Assembly (NCBI RefSeq): GCF_014205055.1
Contig: NZ_JACHMS010000001.1
Span: forward strand, 2,728,001-2,792,000
Direction: 5' to 3'
DNA: 64,000 bases
Source: Streptomyces luteogriseus
GTDB lineage: Bacteria > Actinomycetota > Actinomycetes > Streptomycetales > Streptomycetaceae
Positions 26,801 through 36,785 of the stretch are shown here, piece after piece. The first letter of the stretch is position 1. Every line of letters begins with the position of its first letter. A program made the position numbers and the translations under genes. The notes beneath the pieces were generated by a model. The model was not told the DNA's origin. It did no database searches and worked only from the letters and a program-made list of their open reading frames with translations.

Positions 26801-27033
26801 CCCTCGTACATAGGGGCCGGTAGGGTTGGGGGCGGTCGCCGCTCACGCCAGGGTGACCGCGGTCCCGCCGTGCGACGGCAGGACCACCGGGGTCCGGGTT
26901 TCGGGGGACGAGCGTCGGGGCAGCAGCCTCTGCTCCGCCGATGATCTGACACCATTCCCCGGGGGCCCCGTTCGGCGGATGGACGGAGCTCGTTCGGAAA
27001 GAGTTGCGACCAGGGGACGGATGGGACCGCGCA

Positions 27034-30000
27034 GTGCGGGGCTACGAGAGCCAGGAGCGAGAGCCGGCGGCTGACGTCGACCACCTCTCTCGGTTCGAAG
27101 CCGAGATGAAGCGGCTGAAGACCGAGCGGGAAAAGGCGATCCAGCACGCCGAGGACCTCGGCTACCAGGTCGAGGTGCTGCGCGCCAAGTTGCACGAGGC
27201 GCGGCGCACCATCATGTCCCGGCCCTCCTTCGAGGGGGGCGACATCGGCTGGCAGGCCGAGCAGTTGCTGCGCAACGCGCAGATGCAGGCCGACCAGATC
27301 CGCGCGGACGCCGACCGGGAGCTGAGCGAGGCCCGGGCCCAGACCCAGCGGATCCTCCAGGAGCACGCCGAACAGGCGGCCCGGCTCCAGGCCGAGCTGC
27401 ACCAGGAGGCGGTGACCCGCCGCCAGCAGCTGGACCAGGAGCTGTCCGAGCGCCGCCAGACGGTCGAGTCGCACGTCAACGAGAACGTGGCGTGGGCCGA
27501 GCAGCTGCGGGCCCGCACCGAGCAGCAGGCCCGCCGGCTGCTGGAGGAGTCCCGGGCCGAGGCCGAGCAGGCCCTGGCCACCGCCCGCGCGGAGGCCGAG
27601 CGGCTGACGACGGAGGCCCGGCAGCGGCTGACGGGCGCGGCCGAGGAGGCCCGGGCCGAGGCCGAGCAGATCCTGCGCCGCGCCCGCACGGACGCCGAGC
27701 GCCTGCTCAACGCCGCCTCCAACCAGGCCCAGGAGGCCACCGACCACGCCGAGCAGCTGCGCACGTCCACCGCCACGGAGTCGGAGTCCGCCCGCCGCGA
27801 GGCCCAGGAGCTGAGCAAGGCCGCCGAACAGCGGATGGCCGAGGCCGAGGAGGCGCTGCGCAAGGCGCAGACCGAGTCGGAGAAGCTGGTCACGGAGGCC
27901 AAGGAGGCCGCCGCCAAGGCCCTGGCGAGCGCCGAGTCCGCGAACGAGACGCGTACGCGCACCGCCAAGGAGCAGGTCGCCCGGCTGGTCGAGGAGGCCA
28001 CCAAGGAGGCCGAGAACACCAAGTCCGAGGCCGAGCAGCTGGTCGCCGACGCCCGTGCCGAGGCGGAGAAGATCGTCGCGGAGGCCTCCGAGAAGGCCCG
28101 CACGCTGACCGCCGAGGAGACCGCGACCCAGCTGTCCAAGGCGGCCAGGACCGCCGAGGAGGTCCTGAACAAGGCGTCGGAGGACGCCAAGAAGACGACG
28201 AAGGCGGCGGCCGAGGAGGCCGAGCGGATCCGCTCGGAGGCCGAGGCCGAGGCGGACCGGCTGCGGGCCGAGGCGCACGACATCGCCGAGCAGCTCAAGG
28301 GCGCGGCGAAGGACGACACCAAGGAGTACCGCGCCAAGACGGTCGAGCTGCAGGAGGAGGCCCGCCGGTTGCGCGGCGAGGCCGAGCAGCTGCGGGCGGA
28401 CGCGGTCGACGAGGGCGAGAAGATCCGCGCCGAGGCCCGCAAGGAGGCCGTGGCGCAGATCGAGGAGGCGGCGAAGTCCGCCGAGGAGCTGCTCGCCAAG
28501 GCCAAGGCGGACGCGGACGAGCTGCGCACGACGGCCCAGGCGGACAGCGAGAAGGTCCGCACGGAGGCCATCGAGCGGGCGACGACCCTGCGCCGACAGG
28601 CGGAGGAGACCCTTCAGCGCACCCGGCAGGAGGCCGAGCGGCACCGCGAGGAGGTCGTCGAGCAGGCCGAGGCGCTCAGGGAGGACGCCGAGCGCGCGGC
28701 GCGGGAGCTGCACGAGGAGACCGAGCGAGCCATAGAGGCCCGTCGGGCGGAGGCCGCCGAGGAGCTGACGCGGCTCCAGAGTGAGGCCGAGGAGCGGCTG
28801 GCGGCCGCCGAGCAGGCGCTGTCGGACGCCCGGGAGGAGGCCGCGCGGATCCGCCGCGAGGCCGCCGAGGAGAACGAGCGGCTGCGCACCGAGGCCGCCG
28901 AGCGGATCCGTGCGCTCCAGCAGCAGGCCGAGGCGGAGGCCGAGCGACTGCGCGACGAGGCCGCGGCGGACGCGTCCGCGTCGCGTGCCGAGGGCGAGGC
29001 CGTCGCCGTACGGCTGCGCTCGGAGGCGGCGAACGAGGCCGAGCGGCTGAAGTCGGAGGCGCAGGAGAGCGCCGACCGGATGCGCGCGGAGGCGCAGGCC
29101 GCCGCCGAGCGGCTCGGCACGGAGGCCTCGGAGACGCTGGCCGCCGCCCAGGAGGAGGCCAACCGGCGCCGCCGCGAGGCGGAGGAGCTTCTCGGCAGCG
29201 CCCGGCAGGAGGCCGATCAGGAGCGCGAGCGGGCCCGCGAGCAGAGCGAGGAGCTGCTGGCCTCGGCGCGCAAGCGCGTGGAGGAGGCACAGACCGAGGC
29301 CGTACGGCTGGTCGAGGAGGCCGACCGCCGTGCCACGGAGATGGTGTCGGCGGCCGAGCAGCACGCCCAGCAGGTCCGGGACTCCGTCGCGGGGCTGCAC
29401 GAGCAGGCCCAGGACGAGATCGCCGGGCTGCGTTCGGCCGCCGAGCACGTGGCGGACCGTACGCGCCGGGAGGCCCAGGAGGAGGCGGACCGGGTCCGCT
29501 CCGACGCCTACGCCGAGCGGGAGCGGGCGAGCGAGGACGCGGGCCGGCTGCGGCGCGAGGCGCACGAGGAGTCCGAGGCCGCCAAGGCGCTCGCCGAGCG
29601 GACGATGTCCGAGGCGATCTCGGAGGCGGAGCGGATCCGCACGGACGTCGCCGAGCACGCCCAGCGGGTGCGCACGGAGGCGTCGGACGCGATCGCCGAG
29701 GCCGAGCAGGCCGCCTCGCGCACCCGGGCGGACGCCCGGGAGGACGCCAACCGCATCCGGTCGGACGCGGCGACGCAGGCGGACACCCTCATCACCGAGG
29801 CGCGCAACGAGGCGGAGCGGCTCACGACGGAGACGGTCCAGGAGACCGACCGGCTGCGTATGGACACGGTCGCCGAGGCCGAGCGGGTCCGTACGGAGGC
29901 GGTCTCCGAGGCCGAGCGGGTCCGCGCCGAGGCGGCCACGGAGGCCGAGCGGGTGCGCGCGGAGTCGGTCGCGAAGGCCGAGCAGCTGGTCGGGGACGCC

Positions 30001-30981
30001 ACCGGCGAGGCCGAGCGGCTGCGGGCCGAGGCCGCCGAGACGGTCGGTTCGGCGCAGCAGCACGCCGAGCGGGTCCGCGCCGAGGCCGCGCGTGTGAAGA
30101 CCGACGCGGAGGCGGAGGCGGAGCGGCTCGTCAGCAGTGCGCGCGAGGAGGCCGACCGCACGCTGGACGAGGCCCGCAAGGACGCCAACAAGCGACGCTC
30201 CGAGGCGGCCGAGCAGGTCGACAAGCTCATCACGGAGACCACGGCAGAGGCGGACAAGCTGCTGACCGAGGCGCAGCAGCAGGCGCACAAGACCACCGCG
30301 GAGGCCGAGTCGCGGGCCGACACGATGGTCGGCGCGGCCCGCACCGAGGCCGACCGGCTGGTGTCCGAGGCGACGGTCGAGGGCAACTCCCTGGTGGAGA
30401 AGGCCCGTACGGACGCGGACGAGCTGCTGGTCGGCGCGCGCCGGGACGCCACGCAGATAAGGGAGCGTGCCGAGGAGCTGCGCGACCGCATCACCTCGGA
30501 GATCGAGGAGCTGCACGAGCGGGCCCGCCGTGAGTCGGCCGAGACGATGAAGTCCGCGGGCGACCGCTGCGACGCGCTCGTCAAGGCGGCCGAGGAGCAG
30601 CTGGCGAAGGCGCAGGCCAAGGCCAAGGAGATCGTGTCGGAGGCCAACTCCGAGGCGGGCAAGGTCCGTATCGCCGCGGTGAAGAAGGCGGAGGGGCTGC
30701 TCAAGGAGGCCGAGCAGAAGAAGTCCACGCTGGTCCGGGAGGCCGAGGAGCTCAAGGCCGAGGCGATCCGCGAGGCCAAGCGCACGGTCGAGGAGGGCAA
30801 GCGCGAGCTGGAGGTGCTGGTCCGGCGCCGCGAGGACATCAACGCCGAGATCTCCCGTGTCCAGGACGTCCTGGAGGCGTTGGAGTCCTTCGAGGCCCCC
30901 TCCTCGGGCAAGGACAACGGAGTCAAGGCCGGCGCGACGGTCGGTGCACCCCGTTCGGGTGGCAAGTCCTCGGATAGCTAG
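27034..30981 (+). CDS. scy: Scy, giant polar coiled-coil scaffold protein
   Basis: About 1315 residues from the GTG at 27034 (start of VRGYESQEREPAADVDHL); a TTG at 27004 in the same frame would add ten. Apart from a short N-terminal head, nearly all of it is Ala/Glu/Arg-rich coiled coil with endless EAERLRAEA-type units, and the final 50 residues are Gly/Ser-rich. This is Scy (Streptomyces cytoskeletal element), which organises tip growth with DivIVA and FilP. Position before filP and length agree. It was once annotated as a cellulose-binding protein. The sense frame is chosen over a long antisense frame because of the known family match. Confidence 0.93.
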   Translation: MRGYESQEREPAADVDHLSRFEAEMKRLKTEREKAIQHAEDLGYQVEVLRAKLHEARRTIMSRPSFEGGDIGWQAEQLLRNAQMQADQIRADADRELSEARAQTQRILQEHAEQAARLQAELHQEAVTRRQQLDQELSERRQTVESHVNENVAWAEQLRARTEQQARRLLEESRAEAEQALATARAEAERLTTEARQRLTGAAEEARAEAEQILRRARTDAERLLNAASNQAQEATDHAEQLRTSTATESESARREAQELSKAAEQRMAEAEEALRKAQTESEKLVTEAKEAAAKALASAESANETRTRTAKEQVARLVEEATKEAENTKSEAEQLVADARAEAEKIVAEASEKARTLTAEETATQLSKAARTAEEVLNKASEDAKKTTKAAAEEAERIRSEAEAEADRLRAEAHDIAEQLKGAAKDDTKEYRAKTVELQEEARRLRGEAEQLRADAVDEGEKIRAEARKEAVAQIEEAAKSAEELLAKAKADADELRTTAQADSEKVRTEAIERATTLRRQAEETLQRTRQEAERHREEVVEQAEALREDAERAARELHEETERAIEARRAEAAEELTRLQSEAEERLAAAEQALSDAREEAARIRREAAEENERLRTEAAERIRALQQQAEAEAERLRDEAAADASASRAEGEAVAVRLRSEAANEAERLKSEAQESADRMRAEAQAAAERLGTEASETLAAAQEEANRRRREAEELLGSARQEADQERERAREQSEELLASARKRVEEAQTEAVRLVEEADRRATEMVSAAEQHAQQVRDSVAGLHEQAQDEIAGLRSAAEHVADRTRREAQEEADRVRSDAYAERERASEDAGRLRREAHEESEAAKALAERTMSEAISEAERIRTDVAEHAQRVRTEASDAIAEAEQAASRTRADAREDANRIRSDAATQADTLITEARNEAERLTTETVQETDRLRMDTVAEAERVRTEAVSEAERVRAEAATEAERVRAESVAKAEQLVGDATGEAERLRAEAAETVGSAQQHAERVRAEAARVKTDAEAEAERLVSSAREEADRTLDEARKDANKRRSEAAEQVDKLITETTAEADKLLTEAQQQAHKTTAEAESRADTMVGAARTEADRLVSEATVEGNSLVEKARTDADELLVGARRDATQIRERAEELRDRITSEIEELHERARRESAETMKSAGDRCDALVKAAEEQLAKAQAKAKEIVSEANSEAGKVRIAAVKKAEGLLKEAEQKKSTLVREAEELKAEAIREAKRTVEEGKRELEVLVRRREDINAEISRVQDVLEALESFEAPSSGKDNGVKAGATVGAPRSGGKSSDS

Positions 30982-31164
30982 CGAAAAGGGACGAATCCGG
31001 TGTGTGCTGGGGCCTTTGGCCAAGTCTTTGGCAAGCGGTCCCGGGGATAGCCACTCAAAAGGGGTGTCATTTTCCAGATCAAACGCGCATCCGCTCGATG
31101 ACACACCGTTTCGGCCCCTAGGATTCCACCTATCACCTCACCGGTCTCATTCGACAGGAACCCC

Positions 31165-32100
31165 ATGAGCGACACTTCCCCCTACGGCTTCGAGCTTGTG
31201 CGGCGTGGGTACGACCGCGCTCAGGTGGACGAACGTATCTCCAAGCTCGTCTCCGACCGTGACAGCGCTCTCGCCCGCATCACCGCTCTGGAAAAGCGCA
31301 TCGAAGAGCTCCACCTCGAGACGCAGAACGCCCAGGCCCAGATCACCGACGCCGAGCCGTCGTACGCGGGTCTCGGTGCGCGCGTGGAGAAGATCCTCCG
31401 CCTCGCCGAGGAAGAGGCGAAGGACCTGCGCGAGGAGGCCCGGCGCGCGGCCGAGCAGCACCGCGAGCTCGCCGAGTCGGCGGCCCAGCAGGTGCGCAAC
31501 GACGCCGAGTCGTACTCGGCGGAGCGCAAGGCGAAGGCCGAGGACGAGGGCCTGCGGATCGTCGAGAAGGCCAAGAGTGACGCCGCCCAGCTGCGTTCCG
31601 AGGCGCAGAAGGACGCGCAGTCCAAGCGCGAGGAGGCGGACGCCCTCTTCGAGGAGACCCGCGCGAAGGCCGCCCAGGCCGCCGCCGACTTCGAGACGAA
31701 CCTCGCCAAGCGCCGCGAGCAGTCCGAGCGCGACCTGGCCTCGCGTCAGGCCAAGGCCGAGAAGCGCCTCGCCGAGATCGAGCACCGCGCCGAGCAGCTG
31801 CGCCTGGAGGCCGAGAAGCTGCGCACGGACGCCGAGCGCCGCGCCCGCCAGACGGTGGAGACGGCCCAGCGCCAGGCCGAGGACATCGTGGCCGACGCCA
31901 ACGCCAAGGCCGACCGCATCCGTTCGGAATCCGAGCGGGAGCTCGCGGCCCTCACCAACCGCCGCGACAGCATCAACGCCCAGCTGACGAACGTCCGCGA
32001 GATGCTCGCGACGCTCACGGGCGCCGCGGTGGCCGCCGCCGGTACGCCGGCCGAGGACGAGCCGATCTCCCGTGGGGTCCCGGCGCAGCAGTCCCGCTAA
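31165..32100 (+). CDS. filP: FilP, intermediate-filament-like coiled-coil protein
   Basis: 311 residues. The N terminus PYGFELVRRGYDRAQVDERISKLVSDRD resembles the DivIVA-type head. A coiled coil follows from about residue 30 to 285, with a break around AEPSYAGLGARV. The tail is short and disordered. FilP forms a network behind hyphal tips that gives stiffness and binds DivIVA. Separate promoter likely, since 183 bases separate it from scy, and a strong terminator follows. Confidence 0.95.
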   Translation: MSDTSPYGFELVRRGYDRAQVDERISKLVSDRDSALARITALEKRIEELHLETQNAQAQITDAEPSYAGLGARVEKILRLAEEEAKDLREEARRAAEQHRELAESAAQQVRNDAESYSAERKAKAEDEGLRIVEKAKSDAAQLRSEAQKDAQSKREEADALFEETRAKAAQAAADFETNLAKRREQSERDLASRQAKAEKRLAEIEHRAEQLRLEAEKLRTDAERRARQTVETAQRQAEDIVADANAKADRIRSESERELAALTNRRDSINAQLTNVREMLATLTGAAVAAAGTPAEDEPISRGVPAQQSR

Positions 32101-32128
32101 CGGCCTGGCATACGGAGTCTGAGTCTCC

Positions 32129-32166
32129 GCAAAGCCCTCTGCCGCTCGGGTGGCAGAGGGCTTTGC
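32129..32166 (+). terminator. Terminator after filP
   Basis: A 15-bp perfect stem GCAAAGCCCTCTGCC/GGCAGAGGGCTTTGC with an eight-base loop, 28 bases past the filP stop and 20 bases before the ABC ATPase start. Confidence 0.9.
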
Positions 32167-32185
32167 CACGTTCTAGCGTGGCGGC

Positions 32186-33154
<969 letters not shown>

Positions 33155-33156
33155 GC

Positions 33157-33927
33157 ATGGCGGTGACACAGGTCGTACGGTCGGAGTGGACCAAGATCCG
33201 GTCGGTGGCGTCCACGGTGTGGACACTCTCGCTGGTGGTGGTCGTGACGGTCGCCCTCGGCATGCTGATCTCGGCGCTCTCGAAGAACGAGTTCGACTCG
33301 ATGAACGCGCAGAACCGGGCCGAGTTCGACCCGACGTTCATCAGCTTCGCGGGGATGAGTCTCGGTCAGCTCGCGATGATCGTCTTCGGTGTGCTGGTCG
33401 TGTCGAACGAGTACAGCACCGGCATGATCCGCACCTCGCTGGCCGCGGTGCCGCAGCGCGGCTCCTTCCTGTTCAGCAAGATCGCGGTCGCCGGCGGGCT
33501 CGCCCTGCTGGTCGGCCTCGTCACCAGCTTCGCCGCCTTCTTCCTGGGGCAGGCGATGCTGGGCTCGCACCGGGCGGAGATCGGCGACCCGGGGGTGCTG
33601 CGGGCCGTGCTCGGCGGTGGCCTCTACATGGCGCTGATCGCGATGTTCTCCATGGGCGTCGCCGCGATGCTGCGCTCGCCGATGCTGTCGCTGGGCATCC
33701 TGATGCCGTTCTTCTTCCTGATCTCCAACATCCTGGGCAACGTCGACGCGACGAAGAAGGTCGGCCGGTTCCTTCCCGACCAGGCCGGCAGCAAGATCAT
33801 GCAGGTGGTCACGCCGATCGACGACGACACCCCGTACGGGCCGTGGGGCGGCCTCGGGATCATGGGACTGTGGGTGCTCGCGGTGCTCGTAGGCGGCTAT
33901 GTGCTGCTGAAGAAGCGCGACGCCTAG
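33157..33927 (+). CDS. ABC-2 transporter permease (pair 1)
   Basis: 256 residues from the ATG at 33157, after AAGAGGGG. About six membrane segments, beginning after VRSEWTKIRSVASTVWT, including TLSLVVVVTVALGMLIS, LAMIVFGVLVV, GGLALLVGLVTSFAAFFLG, LYMALIAMFSMGVAAML, MLSLGILMPFFFLIS and LGIMGLWVLAVLVGGYVLL. It ends LLKKRDA, like its paralogue. Forms an exporter with the ATPase just upstream. Confidence 0.92.
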   Translation: MAVTQVVRSEWTKIRSVASTVWTLSLVVVVTVALGMLISALSKNEFDSMNAQNRAEFDPTFISFAGMSLGQLAMIVFGVLVVSNEYSTGMIRTSLAAVPQRGSFLFSKIAVAGGLALLVGLVTSFAAFFLGQAMLGSHRAEIGDPGVLRAVLGGGLYMALIAMFSMGVAAMLRSPMLSLGILMPFFFLISNILGNVDATKKVGRFLPDQAGSKIMQVVTPIDDDTPYGPWGGLGIMGLWVLAVLVGGYVLLKKRDA

Positions 33928-34048
33928 GGGGACGGGCTCGGCTGACCTTTTACCTCCTCTTGGGTGGAACCGTCAGCGCCTCGATATCCTCCTAACCCTT
34001 ACGGGGGCGTGTGCCCCGCTGTCCTGAACCTTGCGATGGGTGCGGAGC

Positions 34049-35293
34049 ATGATCGAAGCAGTCGGCCTGACGAAGCGCTACGGCGACAAGACCGCTGTGT
34101 ACAACCTTTCCTTCCAGGTGCGGCCCGGAGCCGTCACCGGCTTCCTCGGGCCGAACGGATCGGGCAAGTCGACGACGATGCGGATGATCCTCGGCCTGGA
34201 CAACCCGACGGCCGGGCATGTGACGATCGGCGGCTATCCGTACCGCAGGCTGCCCAACGCCGCCCGTCAGGTCGGTGCCCTGCTGGACGCCAAGGCGGTG
34301 CACGGCGGCCGGTCCGCCCGCAACCACCTGCTGTCCCTGGCCCAGCTGTCGGGCATCCCGGCCCGGCGGGTGGACGAGGTGCTCGGGGTCGTCGGTCTGC
34401 AGGACGTGGCCAAGAAGCGGTCCAAGGGCTTCTCCCTCGGCATGGGGCAGCGGCTCGGTATCGCCGCGGCGCTGCTCGGCGACCCGCAGGTGCTGCTGTT
34501 CGACGAGCCGGTCAACGGCCTCGACCCCGAGGGCATCCTCTGGGTCCGCAATCTGATGAAGGCGCTGGCGGCGGAGGGCCGTACGGTCTTCGTCTCCTCC
34601 CACCTGATGAGCGAGATGGCGCTGACCGCCGACCACCTCATCGTCATCGGGCGCGGTCAGCTGCTCTCCGACATGAGTGTCACCGACTTCATCTCGGCGA
34701 ACTCCGCCGACTTCGCACGCGTACGCACCCCCGACACCGAGCCTCAGCAGCGCGAGAAGCTGTCGGCCGCGCTCACCGAGTCGGGCGGGCACGTGCTGCC
34801 CGAGCAGGACGGCGGGCTGCGCGTGACGGGCCTGCCCCTGCCGCGCATCAGCGACATCGCGCACGACCACGGCGTACGGCTGTGGGAGCTGTCGCCGCAC
34901 CAGGCCTCCCTGGAGGAGGCGTACATGCGGATGACGCAGGGCGCCGTCGACTACCGCTCGACGATCGACCAGAAGGAAGGGCTCCAGCAGCCGCTGCCGC
35001 CCGGCGCGCAGCCGCCGATGCCGGTGCCCGGACAGGGCCAGCCGGGCTGGTACGCCCCGCCGCCGCCCCAGCAGGGCGCACCCGGCGGCGCACCGGGCCA
35101 GGCTCCGGCGGGTCCGTACGGCGCCCCGGGGGCACCCAGCGCCGCTCCGAGCGCCCCTGGCGCGGGTACGCCCAACCCGTACGCCCAGCACGCGCCTCAG
35201 GCGCCTCAGGGCACCCCCCAGCCCGTACCGCAGGCGCCCGCGGCCCCCGCCGCCCCGACCTCCGACCTGACCAAGCCCGAGGACGCCCGATGA
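34049..35293 (+). CDS. ABC-2 transporter ATP-binding protein with Pro/Gly/Gln-rich tail (pair 2)
   Basis: 414 residues. Walker A GPNGSGKST, FSLGMGQRLGIAAALLGD signature, LLFDEPVNGLDPEG and SSHLMSE are intact. The first 310 residues are clearly paralogous to pair 1. An extra tail of about 105 residues is rich in Pro, Gly, Ala and Gln (GAPGGAPGQAPAGPYGAPGAP), disordered and possibly a protein-interaction or membrane-near segment. Its stop overlaps the permease start (ATGA). The 121 bases before the start likely carry a separate promoter. Confidence 0.93.
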   Translation: MIEAVGLTKRYGDKTAVYNLSFQVRPGAVTGFLGPNGSGKSTTMRMILGLDNPTAGHVTIGGYPYRRLPNAARQVGALLDAKAVHGGRSARNHLLSLAQLSGIPARRVDEVLGVVGLQDVAKKRSKGFSLGMGQRLGIAAALLGDPQVLLFDEPVNGLDPEGILWVRNLMKALAAEGRTVFVSSHLMSEMALTADHLIVIGRGQLLSDMSVTDFISANSADFARVRTPDTEPQQREKLSAALTESGGHVLPEQDGGLRVTGLPLPRISDIAHDHGVRLWELSPHQASLEEAYMRMTQGAVDYRSTIDQKEGLQQPLPPGAQPPMPVPGQGQPGWYAPPPPQQGAPGGAPGQAPAGPYGAPGAPSAAPSAPGAGTPNPYAQHAPQAPQGTPQPVPQAPAAPAAPTSDLTKPEDAR

Positions 35294-36180
35294 GCAGCCC
35301 CCAGCCCCAGATGCCGCAGGCCGCGCCCGCCTGGCAGGCGGCTCCCGGTTCCGCCCCGTACTCCGGCGGCCCCGGCTACACCTCGCCGATCCCGGTCGTG
35401 CGCACGCACCTCGGGAACGCCATCGCCTCGGAGTGGACGAAGATCAGGTCGGTGCGCTCCACGATGTGGACGCTCGGTGTGTTCGTCCTGCTCGTCGTCG
35501 GCATCGGTCTGCTGACCGGCATCGTGGTGTCGAGCTCCTCCTCGGACCTGTCCGGCGAGAACGCGCTGTCCCTCGGCTTCTTCGGCCTGCTGCTCGGCAG
35601 CATGTGCATCATCACGCTCGGCGTGCTGACCACGGCCTCGGAGTACGGCACGGGCATGATCCGCACCACGACGGTCGCGTGCCCGAGCCGCGGACGCGTG
35701 CTGGCGGCGAAGGCCGTCGTGTTCTTCCTGGTCGCGTTCGTGGTGACGCTGGTGGCCGCCTCCCTCGTCGCGTTCCTGCACGTGGCGATGCTCGAGGGCA
35801 ACGGCGCGAAGGACCCCTCCGGCGGTGAGTGGATGAAGGCCACGGTCGGCATCTCGCTCTACATCGCGCTGCTCGGCCTGCTCTCGCTCCTCATCGGCTC
35901 GATCATCCGGCACTCGGCCGGGGCCATCACCATCATGATCGGCACCGTGCTGGCCCCGCTGGTGATCGCGCTGTTCATGTTCTCGGAGTCGCTGCAGGGC
36001 GTGCGCGACGCCCTGTTCGAGTACTCGATCCCGAGCCAGCTGAGCGTCTTCTACGCCAACTCCCTCAACACGGCGAGCCAGTCCGGCCCGTCCGGCTGGG
36101 ACCCGCTGTGGATCATTCTCGGCGCCACGGCCGTCGCGTTCGCCGGCGCCTTCGCGCTGCTGGAGAAGCGGGACGTCTAG
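35290..36180 (+). CDS. ABC-2 transporter permease (pair 2)
   Basis: 296 residues. A Pro/Gln/Ala-rich N-terminal stretch of about 35 residues precedes the same IASEWTKIRSVRSTMWTLG entry motif as pair 1. About six membrane helices follow (GVFVLLVVGIGLLTGIVV, LGFFGLLLGSMCIITLGVL, VFFLVAFVVTLVAASLVAFL, ISLYIALLGLLSLLIGSI, GAITIMIGTVLAPLVIALFMF, WIILGATAVAFAGAFALL) and it ends LLEKRDV. The ATPase tail and the permease head are both Pro/Gln-rich, so they may contact each other. Confidence 0.92.
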   Translation: MSSPQPQMPQAAPAWQAAPGSAPYSGGPGYTSPIPVVRTHLGNAIASEWTKIRSVRSTMWTLGVFVLLVVGIGLLTGIVVSSSSSDLSGENALSLGFFGLLLGSMCIITLGVLTTASEYGTGMIRTTTVACPSRGRVLAAKAVVFFLVAFVVTLVAASLVAFLHVAMLEGNGAKDPSGGEWMKATVGISLYIALLGLLSLLIGSIIRHSAGAITIMIGTVLAPLVIALFMFSESLQGVRDALFEYSIPSQLSVFYANSLNTASQSGPSGWDPLWIILGATAVAFAGAFALLEKRDV

Positions 36181-36187
36181 GGCCTGG

Positions 36188-36520
36188 TCAGAACCTCGGC
36201 GCGTTACGGGACCGCTGCACCCCCGGGGTGCGGCGGTCCCGCGCGTTCCAGCAGGCCTTGTGCCAGTGTCTGCGGTCGTCGACGCCCGTGTGCTCCGACC
36301 AGGCCACCACGTGCGGCACCCCGTCCGGGATCAGCTGGTCGCAGCCGGGGCAGCGGTACGCCTTGCCCTGCGCGCTCGCGCCGGCCACGTGCCGCACGCT
36401 CCAGTTCTCGCCCTGCCAGTGCTCCGAGGACTGCCAGCCGCCGTAGCGGCCGGGGCGGTCGTCCTCGACGCTCCGGCCGGACGAAGCGGCGCCCTTGGGT
36501 CGGTTGCGACGCGGGGACAA
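36188..36520 (-). CDS. Small zinc-ribbon-like protein
   Basis: 110 residues, TTG start at 36520 with GAGGTG five bases upstream. A charged, disordered first third leads to GRYGGWQSSEHWQGENWSVRHVAG, then CPGCDQLIP and HWHKACWNARDRR, which give a likely zinc site (CxxC plus His/Cys). Similar Streptomyces proteins are sometimes called ATP/GTP-binding, but no P-loop exists here. The Arg-rich tail could bind nucleic acid. Convergent with the ABC permease, only seven bases away. Function unknown. Confidence 0.8.
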   Translation of the reverse strand: MSPRRNRPKGAASSGRSVEDDRPGRYGGWQSSEHWQGENWSVRHVAGASAQGKAYRCPGCDQLIPDGVPHVVAWSEHTGVDDRRHWHKACWNARDRRTPGVQRSRNAPRF

Positions 36521-36785
36521 GGGACACCTCTCGGGGCTATACAGGAAGCACGGGCGGCGTCCAGCCTACGCGGCGCGCACAGGGGTAGGCGTACGGCACC
36601 AATCGCCATATGTCCCTCACGGGCCCGGCCGGCTCACCCCGGATGCCCTCCCCCGGACTCCCGGCGGAACGCCCCATTCTGCAGACAATCCGCAAAACAG
36701 TCCGCCCGGCCGTGTCCTCGGCACGTGTCGGACGGTTATGCCCTGTGGGGGAGCTCCGTGTCGGAGCCAAGGAAGCAGGAAAGCA

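Noticed and set aside
26434..31104. Long open frame (1556 codons) on the minus strand opposite scy
   Set aside because: Leu/Gly/Arg low-complexity shadow of the Ala/Glu coiled coil; Scy on the plus strand is a known protein in its known place.
27000..32100. Internal repeats of scy and filP as a CRISPR-like or satellite repeat
   Set aside because: The periodicity is in the protein coiled coil; the DNA units vary in length and sequence and stay in frame.
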